Assembly: GCA_964621525.1 (NCBI GenBank) | Contig: CAZUMS010000005.1 | Location: 98,223 to 162,222, forward strand | Origin: CAZMGV01 sp964621525 [NCBI: uncultured bacterium] | GTDB taxonomy: Bacteria > JAGRBM01 | DNA: 64,000 bases | Direction: 5' to 3' | Part shown: in pieces, positions 35,820-44,255 of the stretch | How positions within the stretch are numbered: position 1 is the first letter of the stretch | Layout: each line of letters starts with the position of its first letter | Translations under genes and position numbers: made by a program | Notes under the pieces: generated by a model | Databases searched by the model: none | What the model saw: only the letters and a program-made list of their open reading frames with translations | What the model was told of the DNA's origin: nothing

Positions 35820-36230
35820 TCAGTGATTCGGTTCGCGGGCGAAGTTGCGGTTCCAGGAAGGCACCTCGACCACTACGTCGCTCGTGCCGTCCGGCACGGC
35901 CTGGCAGGCAAGCCGGGAATCGGGGGTATTGCCCGGCGCCTCGTCCACCCGGTCCAGTTCGGCGTCGGACGCCTCGTTAAAGCAGGACTGGCCCTGTTTC
36001 ACGATGACATGGCAGGTCGAACAGGCAGCGACGCCCCCGCAGGCATGGTCGATATCCACGTCGTGGGCGAGCGCAATGTCGAGGATCGAACCCGGTTCGC
36101 CGTCCCGCGTGTAGGGAATCTGAGCCGGGTCCACCTCGACGGTCACGTTCATGGGCTGGAACGTCACCTTGAACTTCCGCTCGGGGAGTCTGGCTGCGCT
36201 CTTCTTGATATAGGGGTTTTCGCCGCCCAT
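35820..36230 (-). CDS. 2Fe-2S ferredoxin, adrenodoxin / Isc type
   Basis: 136 residues from the ATG at 36230, preceded by GGAG. A longer frame exists upstream but is unsupported. The four cluster ligands are C64, C70, C73 and C109 (CGGVAACSTC, then LACQ), the C-x5-C-x2-C spacing of the adrenodoxin/ISC family. The ~20-residue N-terminal extension is a little unusual. It carries electrons in the cytoplasm, for example for Fe-S assembly. No isc genes adjoin it. Confidence 0.9.
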   Translation of the reverse strand: MGGENPYIKKSAARLPERKFKVTFQPMNVTVEVDPAQIPYTRDGEPGSILDIALAHDVDIDHACGGVAACSTCHVIVKQGQSCFNEASDAELDRVDEAPGNTPDSRLACQAVPDGTSDVVVEVPSWNRNFAREPNH

Positions 36231-36340
36231 CGGGTCTCCGTCCCCCATGCACAGGCACCGGGGGCGGGGTTCAATTGCCACGGGGACCGGATGAAATCCA
36301 CCAAATGCCCCGACGGTACGTCCGGGAATCGGGATTGAAG

Positions 36341-36417
36341 TGGCGCCCCCGGCCGGAGTCGAACCAGCGACCTTGGCCTTAGGAAGGCCCTGCTCTATCC
36401 AACTGAGCTACGGGGGC
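36341..36417 (-). tRNA. tRNA-Arg (CCT anticodon)
   Basis: A 77-nt cloverleaf on the minus strand. The 7-bp acceptor arm GCCCCCG pairs with CGGGGGC, followed by a discriminator G and an encoded CCA. The anticodon loop reads TTCCTAA with CCT as anticodon, decoding AGG. The T-arm GGTTCGACTCC is canonical. Confidence 0.95.
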
Positions 36418-36504
36418 GGGAAAGAAAAAGCCGGGAAGTGAATGACAAACGGAACGCGCCCCGTCAACCGGTAAAGGCCGGCGGAGCGCTCCGTTGTCCT
36501 TCTG

Positions 36505-36527
36505 GGCGCCGCACACACGGCGGCGCC
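36505..36527. terminator. Hairpin downstream of the histone gene
   Basis: Perfect 8-bp stem GGCGCCGC / GCGGCGCC with a seven-base loop, 16 bases after the histone stop on the minus strand. No T run follows, so termination efficiency is uncertain. Confidence 0.45.
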
Positions 36528-36542
36528 GGAGGAAAAATCGCT

Positions 36543-36734
36543 TTAGATGTCGCGGGCCTTGACGGTCGCGCGGTTCGAGGCCTTGGCCCGTTCAATGGCC
36601 TTCAGGACCAGCCGCTCGACTTCGGCGCTGATCGCCGGGATCGCTTCGGCCGAGCACTGCATCTTCTTGCTCTTCACCAGTTCCTTGACCTTCGACTGAA
36701 CGACGAGAATTTCCTTGGTACCTTTTGCGCTCAT
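36543..36734 (-). CDS. Single-domain bacterial histone-fold protein
   Basis: 63 residues from the ATG at 36734 with GGAGG upstream; longer in-frame starts are unsupported. The whole protein is one histone fold: helix 1 about 8-22 (ILVVQSKVKELVKSK), helix 2 about 29-53 (AEAIPAISAEVERLVLKAIE), and a very short helix 3 ending RATVKARDI. The R-x-T-V pair followed by an aspartate is the classic histone loop-2/helix-3 signature of archaeal histones (RKTVKPED). Size and truncated third helix match the bacterial histone Bd0055 of Bdellovibrio, which coats DNA. It probably forms dimers that bind DNA. It is monocistronic, between two GC-rich hairpins. Confidence 0.85.
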   Translation of the reverse strand: MSAKGTKEILVVQSKVKELVKSKKMQCSAEAIPAISAEVERLVLKAIERAKASNRATVKARDI

Positions 36735-36785
36735 GTGACGAGAACCCTCCAGTTGGTTTTGCCGTCCACCCGTCGAATTGGCCCG

Positions 36786-36806
36786 AGGCCGCCCAGAAGG
36801 CGGCCT
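36786..36806. terminator. Hairpin between apt and the histone gene
   Basis: Perfect 8-bp stem AGGCCGCC / GGCGGCCT with loop CAGAA. It is about 110 bases after the apt stop and about 50 bases before the histone start. It may end the argC-apt transcript or sit in the histone leader. Confidence 0.45.
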
Positions 36807-36915
36807 GCAGACCGGTTCCGCCGGAAAGGACGATTGAACGAGAATGGCCTTTGGCGGCTTCGCCGTCAACCGGAAAATGCGTGGAAAATGAGGCCAGGCG
36901 GGCCTGCGGGCCGGT

Positions 36916-37446
36916 TCAGTACTGAATCACCGAATGGACCCGGTACGGGGAAAGCCGGTCCCGGCCCTTCAGGAACTCCAGTTCCACCATGCAGGTGACG
37001 CCCGTGATGTGGCCCCGGCACTCCTCGACGAGCTTCGTCACCGCGCCTGCGGTGCCGCCGGTCGCGAGCAGGTCGTCGGCAATGAGGACGTGGGCGCCCT
37101 CGGGGATCGCATCCGTGTGAATCTGAAGCGTGTCCTGTCCGTACTCGAGCGCGTAGGAGACGGTCTTCGTACGCCAGGGGAGCTTGCCGGACTTGCGCAC
37201 CGGCACGAAACCCGCATTCAGATAGGTGGCGATGGCACTGCCGAAAATGAAACCACGGGCCTCGATGCCGAGCACGAGGTCCACCCGGTCCACCTCGAAC
37301 GGCTGGGCCATGAGCGTCACCGCGCTGCGAAGCAGCGCCGGGTCCTGGAGCACCGGCGTGATGTCCTTGAACAGGATGCCGGGCTTCGGGAAATCCGGCA
37401 CGTCCCGGATCGCCTTCCGGATGGCTGCGATGACGTTCTGGCTCAT
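36916..37446 (-). CDS. apt: Adenine phosphoribosyltransferase
   Basis: 176 residues from the ATG at 37446 (MSQNVIAAI); an upstream extension of the frame is not supported. The enzyme salvages adenine to AMP with PRPP. The PRPP-binding motif is VLIADDLLATGGTAGA, and family marks PDFPKPGILFKDITPVL and LGIEARGFIFG are all present. It lies 53 bases downstream of argC on the same strand and is probably co-transcribed with it. Confidence 0.96.
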   Translation of the reverse strand: MSQNVIAAIRKAIRDVPDFPKPGILFKDITPVLQDPALLRSAVTLMAQPFEVDRVDLVLGIEARGFIFGSAIATYLNAGFVPVRKSGKLPWRTKTVSYALEYGQDTLQIHTDAIPEGAHVLIADDLLATGGTAGAVTKLVEECRGHITGVTCMVELEFLKGRDRLSPYRVHSVIQY

Positions 37447-37499
37447 GTCTGTCTGCTCCCCTTCTTGCCGCCCGATGCCTGCCGCCGCCGTGCCCCGCC

Positions 37500-38576
37500 T
37501 CAGGGAACGAGAGCGAGCGCCCCGAGCGCCGTGGTTTCCTCGAACCCGCACATGAGGTTGAGGTTCTGGACCGCCGATCCCGATGCACCCTTGCACAGGT
37601 TGTCGATAGCCGTGACGATAACGATCCGCCCGTCCGGCGCCGATACGGCCGAAAGGTCCACGAAGTTCGTGCCGTTCACGTCGCGCGTCGCGGGCACCTG
37701 TCCCTCCGGATAGATCCGGATGAACGGTTCCTTACCGTAGGCCTTCTTCCAGGCGGCGATGACTTCCTTCGCACCCGCGCCCTTCTCCCCCTGCACATAG
37801 ATCGTGGAAAGAATGCCCCGGTTCATGGGGACAAGATGCGGCGTGAACGTCACGCGGACTCCCCTGCCCGGCTTCGAACCGGCGGCCACCGACAGCTCCT
37901 GCTCGATTTCCGGCGTGTGCCGGTGCGCGAGCACCTTGTAGGCCTTGAAGCTCCCGCTTACTTCCGTGAACAGGTTGTCGACCGTCGCGCCCCGGCCCGC
38001 GCCCGAGACGCCCGACTTGGAGTCGATAACGATGCCCGACACGGAGATGAGCCCCGCCTCGATGAGCGGCGAGAGCGAGAGAATCGGCCCCTGCGGATAG
38101 CAGCCGGGATTCGCCACGAGCCGGGCCTTGCGGACCTGCGCCCGGTAGCGTTCGGGAATTCCGTAGACGGCTTCCTTCAGCAGCTCGGGCGCCGGATGGT
38201 GGCCGTAGGTCTTCTCGTAGACGGCGGCGTCCCGGAGCCGGAAATCGGCCGACAGGTCGATCACCTTCTTGCCCCGCTTCAGGACCTCGGCGACCGTCGG
38301 TGCCGCCTCGGCATGAGGAAGCGCCGTGAACACGATGTCGGCGGCCTTCACCGCCTTCGCCGGATCGAGGGGTTCCAGTTTCAGATCGTCGTACCGGCTA
38401 CGGAGCGAGGGGAAGAGCTGCGCGGCGGTCATGCCCGCTGACTTCTCGCTGGAGGCGTAGACCACCTCCGCTTCGGGGTGTCCGGCGAGCAGCCGGAGCA
38501 GCTCAAGCCCGGTGTATCCGGACGCGCCGCAGACGGCGACTTTCACCTTTTTTGGTTTCCTTGCAGCAGACGCCAT
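37500..38576 (-). CDS. argC: N-acetyl-gamma-glutamyl-phosphate reductase ArgC
   Basis: 358 residues. It catalyses the NADPH-dependent third step of arginine synthesis. The Rossmann motif is GASGYTG (residues 17-23), the catalytic cysteine is C159 in NPGCYPQG, and the late segment HTPEIEQELS completes the family pattern. The length matches the long form of ArgC. No other arg genes are adjacent. Confidence 0.96.
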   Translation of the reverse strand: MASAARKPKKVKVAVCGASGYTGLELLRLLAGHPEAEVVYASSEKSAGMTAAQLFPSLRSRYDDLKLEPLDPAKAVKAADIVFTALPHAEAAPTVAEVLKRGKKVIDLSADFRLRDAAVYEKTYGHHPAPELLKEAVYGIPERYRAQVRKARLVANPGCYPQGPILSLSPLIEAGLISVSGIVIDSKSGVSGAGRGATVDNLFTEVSGSFKAYKVLAHRHTPEIEQELSVAAGSKPGRGVRVTFTPHLVPMNRGILSTIYVQGEKGAGAKEVIAAWKKAYGKEPFIRIYPEGQVPATRDVNGTNFVDLSAVSAPDGRIVIVTAIDNLCKGASGSAVQNLNLMCGFEETTALGALALVP

Positions 38577-38633
38577 GAAGCCAGCACTCCTGGGTGGGGG
38601 CCAAAATCCGTTCGCCAGTGTAGGCGGACGATT

Positions 38634-39863
38634 TCAGTCTGTCAGGCGGATATCGTCGAACAGGACCTGGTTGAACCGGAGCAGCCCCTCGGCATCGTAG
38701 ATGTCCTGATCGAACACCGGAACCTGAATGAAGAACTCCTTCGGATCGCGCACGCGGCGGATCATCTCGAGATTCTTCTGCTCGCCGGCCGAAAGGATCT
38801 CGAGGTTGGCGTAGTTGTCCAGAAGATCCGACATGAGGTCGCGCGCCTTCGCGCCGAACGGGGCGAGGCCCTTCGCCCCGGCCACCCGGTCCAGCACGGC
38901 GTTCCGGTCGTCCTTGCTCTCGACCCAGGCGAGCTTCACCGGATCGACCGCGGAATCCTGGGGCAGGAAATTGTTGTGCACCCGGTTCACGATGAACCCC
39001 CCGAACGGCATCTGCGTTTCGCGGAGCTTGTCGTAGAAATACCGGGTCTCGGTCAGCGTGAGCTTGGCCGGGCTCGTGACGAGCAGGAACGACGTCGTCG
39101 GCTTGCGCAGCAGCGCGTCCACGCCGTGGGCGCGGCCCTTGAACCCCTGGTAGTAGCCCTCGAAAGAGCCCACGAATTCGCTGATGTCGCGCAGCACGTC
39201 GCCGCCGATGATCATCTCCAGTACCTTGAACACGGCGCCGGAACCCATCTTGAGCATCCGCATGCCGAAGCTCCTGCTGCCTCCGTCCTCGCCGTAAGGC
39301 TTGAGGAAGGCGTTCACGAAGGTTCCGTCCTCGAGGAAACTGAACAGCTTCTTCGGAGCCTCCAGGAAGTCGAGTGCGTGCTTGGTGGGCGGCGTGTCGA
39401 GCACGACGAGGTCGTAGTCACCCTGCTCGTGCAGGTAGTAGAGCCGTTCCATGGCCATGAATTCGCCCGAGCCGACAAGGTGGTTCGAGAGGTAGTTGTA
39501 GAGCCGGTTGCCGAGGATCCGGTCCCGCGAGCCTGTATCGGGGGCGTAGCGCTTGACCACCTCGTCCCACTCGCGCTTCGTGTCGAGCATCATCGCCGAC
39601 AGGCTGCCCTTGAACTGGATGCCGGCGGTCTCGAACTTCTCCCGCGGCACTTCCTTGATGGAGTTTTCCATCACGTTGATGCCAAGGGCATTGGCGAGCC
39701 GCCGCGCCGGGTCGATCGTGAGGACGAGGACCTTGCGGCCCTCGATCGCCGCCCGCAGCGCGATGGAGGCGGAGACCGTCGTCTTGCCGACGCCGCCCGA
39801 GCCGCAGCAGATGACGACGCTCTTGTCGCGGATATGGTCCGCCAGCCGGCTCTCGTGGATCAT
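38634..39863 (-). CDS. ArsA/GET3-family ATPase, second of a pair
   Basis: 409 residues. The deviant Walker A P-loop is CGSGGVGKTT, with LTIDPARRLANALG after it and LDTPPTKHALDFL as the family switch motif. The gene overlaps the upstream ArsA-like gene by four bases (ATGA). ArsA-family enzymes drive arsenite pumps or handle tail-anchored proteins as homodimers or tandem proteins. Two separate half-size genes suggest a heterodimer. No arsenic-related gene is nearby, so a protein-targeting or other role is more likely. The deltaproteobacterial type is commonly a pair like this. Confidence 0.85.
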   Translation of the reverse strand: MIHESRLADHIRDKSVVICCGSGGVGKTTVSASIALRAAIEGRKVLVLTIDPARRLANALGINVMENSIKEVPREKFETAGIQFKGSLSAMMLDTKREWDEVVKRYAPDTGSRDRILGNRLYNYLSNHLVGSGEFMAMERLYYLHEQGDYDLVVLDTPPTKHALDFLEAPKKLFSFLEDGTFVNAFLKPYGEDGGSRSFGMRMLKMGSGAVFKVLEMIIGGDVLRDISEFVGSFEGYYQGFKGRAHGVDALLRKPTTSFLLVTSPAKLTLTETRYFYDKLRETQMPFGGFIVNRVHNNFLPQDSAVDPVKLAWVESKDDRNAVLDRVAGAKGLAPFGAKARDLMSDLLDNYANLEILSAGEQKNLEMIRRVRDPKEFFIQVPVFDQDIYDAEGLLRFNQVLFDDIRLTD

Positions 39864-40960
39864 GCCGGGGCCTCCATCGTTTTCAGTTTCTTCTCGAGTT
39901 CGTGCGAGAGGAACTCGATCGTCGTCTTGTCGTAGGTCCGCGAGTAGATGTACGGCAGGCCGATGGACGCCTTTGAGAGCTTCTCGTATTCGGCGAGATA
40001 GTGCGTGTTGAGGTCGGCGCGGATCTGCTGGCTCGCGGCGCAGGAGAGCACGGACTTTGCCAGGTCCGCACCGCCCACCACCTCGGCGACGCCCTGCACG
40101 CTCTCGGGCGAGTCTTTCACTTCCTCGAACAGCTTGCGCAGCTCCGGCCGCACCGGGGGCGGATGCACGGCGTTCACCGCCAGCATTCCGAGCGGAAGCG
40201 GATTCTCGCCCTTCATCCGGGCGAGCAGTTCGATAGTCTCGTTGTAGGGCATCTCCTCGGCCAGCGTGGCGACGTGGTAGAGCGCCTTTCCGTTCTGGGT
40301 GAAGTAGTCAGCCATGAGCCCCGCGTGCCTGGCGAGCGGCCCCACCCGGACGGCGTTCTGGGTCTGGCGCGGAAGCGCCCAGAGCGAGAGCCCGTGGCCG
40401 GTGGCGGGCGAGTCCACGATGATCGTGTCGTAGTGGCCCCGCTGGCCCTTGCCGATCTGGCCCATGTCCCAGATCTTGCCGAGCACGACGAACTCGCGGA
40501 ACCCCGGCATGCCCTTGATCCAGTGCTTAAGGAAGCTCTTCTTGAAGATCGTGTCGTAGATCGCCTGGAGCCGGACGAACCGGAGAACGTATTCCTCCAT
40601 GGACGAATCGGGATCGACGTTCTTGGCGAACAGGTTCGGATAGACCTCTACTTCCCGGTAGCCGATGGGCGGCACCTGGAAGAGCTGGCTCATCCGTTCC
40701 TTCACGTCGGTTTCGATAATGACGGTCTTGCGTCCATGCCGGGCGAGAACAAGACCCAGAGCGGCCGAGAGGCTCGACTTGCCGACTCCGCCCTTGCCGA
40801 TGAGCACCTGGAAGGGATGTGCGAGAACCCAGTCAAGATAGGTCTGTTTTGCCATCGACTCGACCGGCTCCGGCGTTTCGCCCTCCGGAGCCTGCATGCC
40901 TTTCACTTCAGCGACACCCGCGCTGTTTCGGGCTGAGCGGTTGACTATCCCGTCAGCCAT
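39860..40960 (-). CDS. ArsA/GET3-family ATPase, first of a pair
   Basis: 366 residues. P-loop IGKGGVGKSSLS (about 54-65), VIIETDVKERMSQ, and the switch motif VDSPATGHGLSLW. The N-terminal ~45 residues are low-complexity, and the real start could be an internal Met (for example MAKQTYLDW). It is translated first and probably coupled to the second ATPase. Function is inferred to be shared with the partner gene. Confidence 0.85.
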   Translation of the reverse strand: MADGIVNRSARNSAGVAEVKGMQAPEGETPEPVESMAKQTYLDWVLAHPFQVLIGKGGVGKSSLSAALGLVLARHGRKTVIIETDVKERMSQLFQVPPIGYREVEVYPNLFAKNVDPDSSMEEYVLRFVRLQAIYDTIFKKSFLKHWIKGMPGFREFVVLGKIWDMGQIGKGQRGHYDTIIVDSPATGHGLSLWALPRQTQNAVRVGPLARHAGLMADYFTQNGKALYHVATLAEEMPYNETIELLARMKGENPLPLGMLAVNAVHPPPVRPELRKLFEEVKDSPESVQGVAEVVGGADLAKSVLSCAASQQIRADLNTHYLAEYEKLSKASIGLPYIYSRTYDKTTIEFLSHELEKKLKTMEAPA

Positions 40961-41077
40961 CGGATTTCATGGGACTTAATGTGCGGGGTCCACCGTCTGC
41001 TTCCTAGGAATTTCCAGCTATTTCAGCAGGTTAGAACGCGGCAGCGGAAACCCCTGTCGCGAGCGCCGGGAGCCTAA

Positions 41078-41524
41078 ATGTGCGCGTTACCCGTGTCAAA
41101 CGGTTCAGAAAGCCCTGAGAGAAAGAATCTGGCCCTCACCGGAATCGCGGGGCTCGTGCTCGCCGCCGGGCTGTTCGCCCTTTTTTTCTTCGTCGCCCAG
41201 CGCGGCCGGAGCGAGCTCCGGCGCCATCTGGCGGACTGCGACCGGGACTACCGCGCCGCCATTCTCGAACGCAAGGAACTTGGCCCCGTGCGGGACTGCT
41301 ATGCGGAGAATTTCCGGCTGGAACCGTGGAACCGCGAAGTCGCCTTTCGCATCCAGTCGGCCGCCGACCTGGAGGCCGAACGCCGTTCGCCGGGTACCGG
41401 ACCGCTGGCCGAGCTGGCTCAGGGAGAACTTTCCGCCTGCAACCGGATCGAGCAGGACCCCCGCCTTGCCGACAAGGCAAAACGGGACCGTTGGCTCCAG
41501 CTTTGTCTCATATTGACACGATAA
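41078..41524 (+). CDS. Small single-pass membrane protein, unknown
   Basis: 148 residues with a GGGAG ribosome-binding site six bases before the ATG. One membrane helix (about 19-41, LTGIAGLVLAAGLFALFFF), then a soluble helical region with several Cys and Arg residues. No recognised family. Expected topology puts the C-terminal domain in the periplasm, or in the cytoplasm by the positive-inside rule if the RSELRRH stretch stays inside. It sits before the GGDEF gene with a 91-base gap. Confidence 0.65.
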   Translation: MCALPVSNGSESPERKNLALTGIAGLVLAAGLFALFFFVAQRGRSELRRHLADCDRDYRAAILERKELGPVRDCYAENFRLEPWNREVAFRIQSAADLEAERRSPGTGPLAELAQGELSACNRIEQDPRLADKAKRDRWLQLCLILTR

Positions 41525-41615
41525 ATCACCGGGTTTACAGGCCGTTTTAATTGTGAGATTCTATTCGTATATCAAGAAGCACTCGGTTTCAGGCCGGAGG
41601 TAACAGGCCGGGCAC

Positions 41616-42578
41616 GTGGCAAAAACCTGTCTCATCATCGACGACTCCGAATCGATCCGGAATCTGGTCAACCGGATTCTGCTGGAGGAGCGCGTCTTCG
41701 ATACCTGCCTGCTCGCGGCCGACGGGATCGAGGGGTTCAAGCTGCTGCTCAAGCACCGGCCGGACCTGATCCTCTGCGACGTCGTCATGCCCGATCTGGA
41801 CGGCTTCAAGTTTCTCGAGCTGAAAAACGCCAAGCCCGATTTCGTGAAGACGCCGGTCATCATGCTCACGAGCCAGGAGCAGGTGGGCGTGAAGGTGAAG
41901 GCCCTCGAGGCAGGCGCGTCGGACTACCTGACCAAGCCCTTCGAATCGAAGGAGCTTGTCGCCCGCGCCCGCGTGCACCTCAAGATCAAAACCCTGCAGG
42001 ACGAACTGGAGCGCAAGAACCAGGAGCTCGAGAAGCTCTCCCACACGGACTACCTGACGAAACTGAACAACCGGCGGCACTTCGTCGAGCTGCTGGAGCT
42101 CGAATTCGCCCGTGCCGAGCGGTACAAGTCGCCGCTCACGATGCTCATGGTGGACGTGGACTTCTTCAAGAAGGTGAACGACTCGTGGGGACACCACGTG
42201 GGCGACGCCGTGCTCGTCGAGGTCGCCCGGTCGCTCGGCACGAACCTGCGCTCCTTCGACGTCGCCGGGCGGTACGGCGGCGAGGAGTTCGGCCTGCTGC
42301 TCCCCGGCACGGATGAGGAAGGCGGCATGATCGTCGCCGAGCGGAACCGCACCCGGATCGAGAAGACGAAGATCACGGTGCCCGAAACGGGCAAGGACAT
42401 CTCCATCACCATCTCCACGGGCGGCGTCACGTATCCCCGCTCGGACATCAAGACTTACGAGGACCTGGTCCGGATCGCCGACATGGCGCTGTACGAATCC
42501 AAGGCCGCCGGACGCAACCGCGTCACCTGGTCCCGCTATCGCGGGCTCGAACTGGTCAAGAAACTGCCGGAAGAATAA
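41616..42578 (+). CDS. Response regulator diguanylate cyclase (REC-GGDEF)
   Basis: 320 residues from a GTG start. The receiver domain (1-125) has acidic residues D10/D11, phosphoacceptor D55 and K107 in YLTKPF. A coiled coil links to the GGDEF domain (about 140-305). The active site is GGEEF at 221-225, and RSFD at 212-215 sits five residues upstream, the exact position of the product-inhibitory I-site. Thus it should make cyclic di-GMP from GTP, activated by phosphorylation and fed back by product. The design is like PleD, but with one receiver. It is convergent with the hybrid kinase gene, six bases apart. Confidence 0.95.
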   Translation: MAKTCLIIDDSESIRNLVNRILLEERVFDTCLLAADGIEGFKLLLKHRPDLILCDVVMPDLDGFKFLELKNAKPDFVKTPVIMLTSQEQVGVKVKALEAGASDYLTKPFESKELVARARVHLKIKTLQDELERKNQELEKLSHTDYLTKLNNRRHFVELLELEFARAERYKSPLTMLMVDVDFFKKVNDSWGHHVGDAVLVEVARSLGTNLRSFDVAGRYGGEEFGLLLPGTDEEGGMIVAERNRTRIEKTKITVPETGKDISITISTGGVTYPRSDIKTYEDLVRIADMALYESKAAGRNRVTWSRYRGLELVKKLPEE

Positions 42579-42584
42579 GTCCGC

Positions 42585-44255
42585 TCAGCTGGCGGCGGCC
42601 TTGCGCCCGCCAGCGGCGGAGGCGGACGTGTACTTGCGGATCACCTCGATGAGGCGGTCTCGCGTGAAGGGTTTCACGAGCACGGCCCGGCAGCCCGCCT
42701 CGATCACCTTCTTGTGCTCGGCGGCGTCGCTGACCGCCGTTACCGCCACCACCGGAATCCGGCTGGTCGCCGCGTCTGCCGACAGCTCGCGGGCCACATC
42801 GGCTCCCGGCATGTCGGGAAGCTTGAGATCGAGCAGCACGATGTCCGGGCTCCCGGCCTTCGCCGCGGCGATGCCCGCCGATCCGCTGGCCGCCGTGCTG
42901 AACCGGCCTCCGCCCGCCTCGATAAACTGCCGCATCACGTTCGCCGTGGCGAGGTCGTCCTCGATGACGAGCACGCTGCCCAGCTCCCGGGACGGCGTCA
43001 CCGCCGAGGTGGCCGGAAGCCGCACCGTGAAGGTACTTCCCTTGCCGGGTTCGCTCCGCACATTGATGGTGCCGCCGTGCAGCTCGATGAGACGCTTGGC
43101 AAGCGAGAGCCCCAGCCCAAGCCCCCCGTGCTGACGGGTCGAACCCGTGTCGATCTGGTGGAAGTCCACGAAGATCTCGGGCAGCTGGTCGAACGACATG
43201 CCGGGACCTTCGTCGGTGATCTCGATCCAGGTGGAAGCGTACCCCCGTCCCGCCAGTGCGAGAAACTGGTTGCGGGAGGTATCGGCCTCGCCTTCGGAAT
43301 AGACCCGGACGCGGACGGTTTTTCCCGGCGGAGAAAACTTGATGGCGTTCTGGATGAGATCGTCCAGCGCCAGGCCGATCTTGTCCCGGTCTCCCTCCAC
43401 CGGAAGGACGTTCGGTCCCGTCTCCACCGCGATGGCGACGTTGTGCTCGGTGCAGAAGGGTTTCAGGTTCTCGGACGCTTCCGCCACGAGCGCCGCCACG
43501 TCGAAGACGGTCTTGAGCAGCGAAGTCCGCTGCGCGTCGATCTCGGAGAACGCCAGCACCCGGTTCACCATGCGGATGAGGTGCGTAGACTTCTCGTGAA
43601 TCTGCTGGATGCACTCGAGCTGCTCGGTATCGAGCTTGTCCGGCTCGGCAAGAAGCAGTTCCGTGAATCCGAGCACGGCCGTGAGCGGCGTGCGGAGTTC
43701 GTGGTTCACGTTGGCGACGAAGTCGCTCTTCAGCTGGTCGAGGCGCTGGAGCCGCCGCTGGGCCTCGATGAGCTGGGCGTAGTTTTTCTCGAGTTCCCGG
43801 TAGTTCTCCTCGGTCGTGGCGATGTGCATCTGGCTGGTGAGGAAGACCCGGAACCGGCTGTCCAGAAGCCCCTCGATCAGGGAAAGCACCATGGCGTCGT
43901 CGCCCGAGGCTCCGGGCCGGAGCTTTTTGAGCGGACGGTAGCCGAACAGGCCGAGCACCTCGTTCGCGCAGCGGATGGGACGGAAGGTAACCGTCTGCCG
44001 GTCCACACTGACCTTCGAGACGCTCCGGTCGCCGGTGAACCCGATCGCCTCGGTGGCGCTCCGGATCAGGGCGATGCGTTTTTTGGCCGTCACGCGCCGG
44101 CCGGCCTCGAAAATCACCGGAGCATCCTCGCGGCCCGGCGCCGCCACCACAAACTCCGCCTCGAGCCTGCGGGACAGGGGCTGGAGCAGGAGCTTCAGGT
44201 CCTCGTCGGCCAGCAGTTCCGGCAGCGGCGGCGGACTGTGGAGCGACACTTTCAT
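42585..44255 (-). CDS. Hybrid histidine kinase with C-terminal receiver
   Basis: 556 residues from the ATG at 44255, which overlaps the GTPase stop by four bases; an open frame continues upstream but duplicates the GTPase gene. There are no membrane helices. An N-terminal ~140 residues of unknown fold precedes a coiled coil. HisKA follows with H185 in NHELRTPLTAV, then an ATPase domain ending GGLGLGLSLAKRLIELHGG, and a receiver with D476 in LLDLKLPD. Phosphate may pass from H185 to D476 and on to another regulator, for example the diguanylate cyclase next door. It is probably co-expressed with the MglA-like GTPase, pointing to control of motility or polarity. Confidence 0.93.
   Translation of the reverse strand: MKVSLHSPPPLPELLADEDLKLLLQPLSRRLEAEFVVAAPGREDAPVIFEAGRRVTAKKRIALIRSATEAIGFTGDRSVSKVSVDRQTVTFRPIRCANEVLGLFGYRPLKKLRPGASGDDAMVLSLIEGLLDSRFRVFLTSQMHIATTEENYRELEKNYAQLIEAQRRLQRLDQLKSDFVANVNHELRTPLTAVLGFTELLLAEPDKLDTEQLECIQQIHEKSTHLIRMVNRVLAFSEIDAQRTSLLKTVFDVAALVAEASENLKPFCTEHNVAIAVETGPNVLPVEGDRDKIGLALDDLIQNAIKFSPPGKTVRVRVYSEGEADTSRNQFLALAGRGYASTWIEITDEGPGMSFDQLPEIFVDFHQIDTGSTRQHGGLGLGLSLAKRLIELHGGTINVRSEPGKGSTFTVRLPATSAVTPSRELGSVLVIEDDLATANVMRQFIEAGGGRFSTAASGSAGIAAAKAGSPDIVLLDLKLPDMPGADVARELSADAATSRIPVVAVTAVSDAAEHKKVIEAGCRAVLVKPFTRDRLIEVIRKYTSASAAGGRKAAAS

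Noticed and set aside
38634-40960. Arsenic resistance locus
   Set aside because: ArsA-like ATPases are present, but there is no arsB, arsC or arsR, so an arsenic role is not supported.
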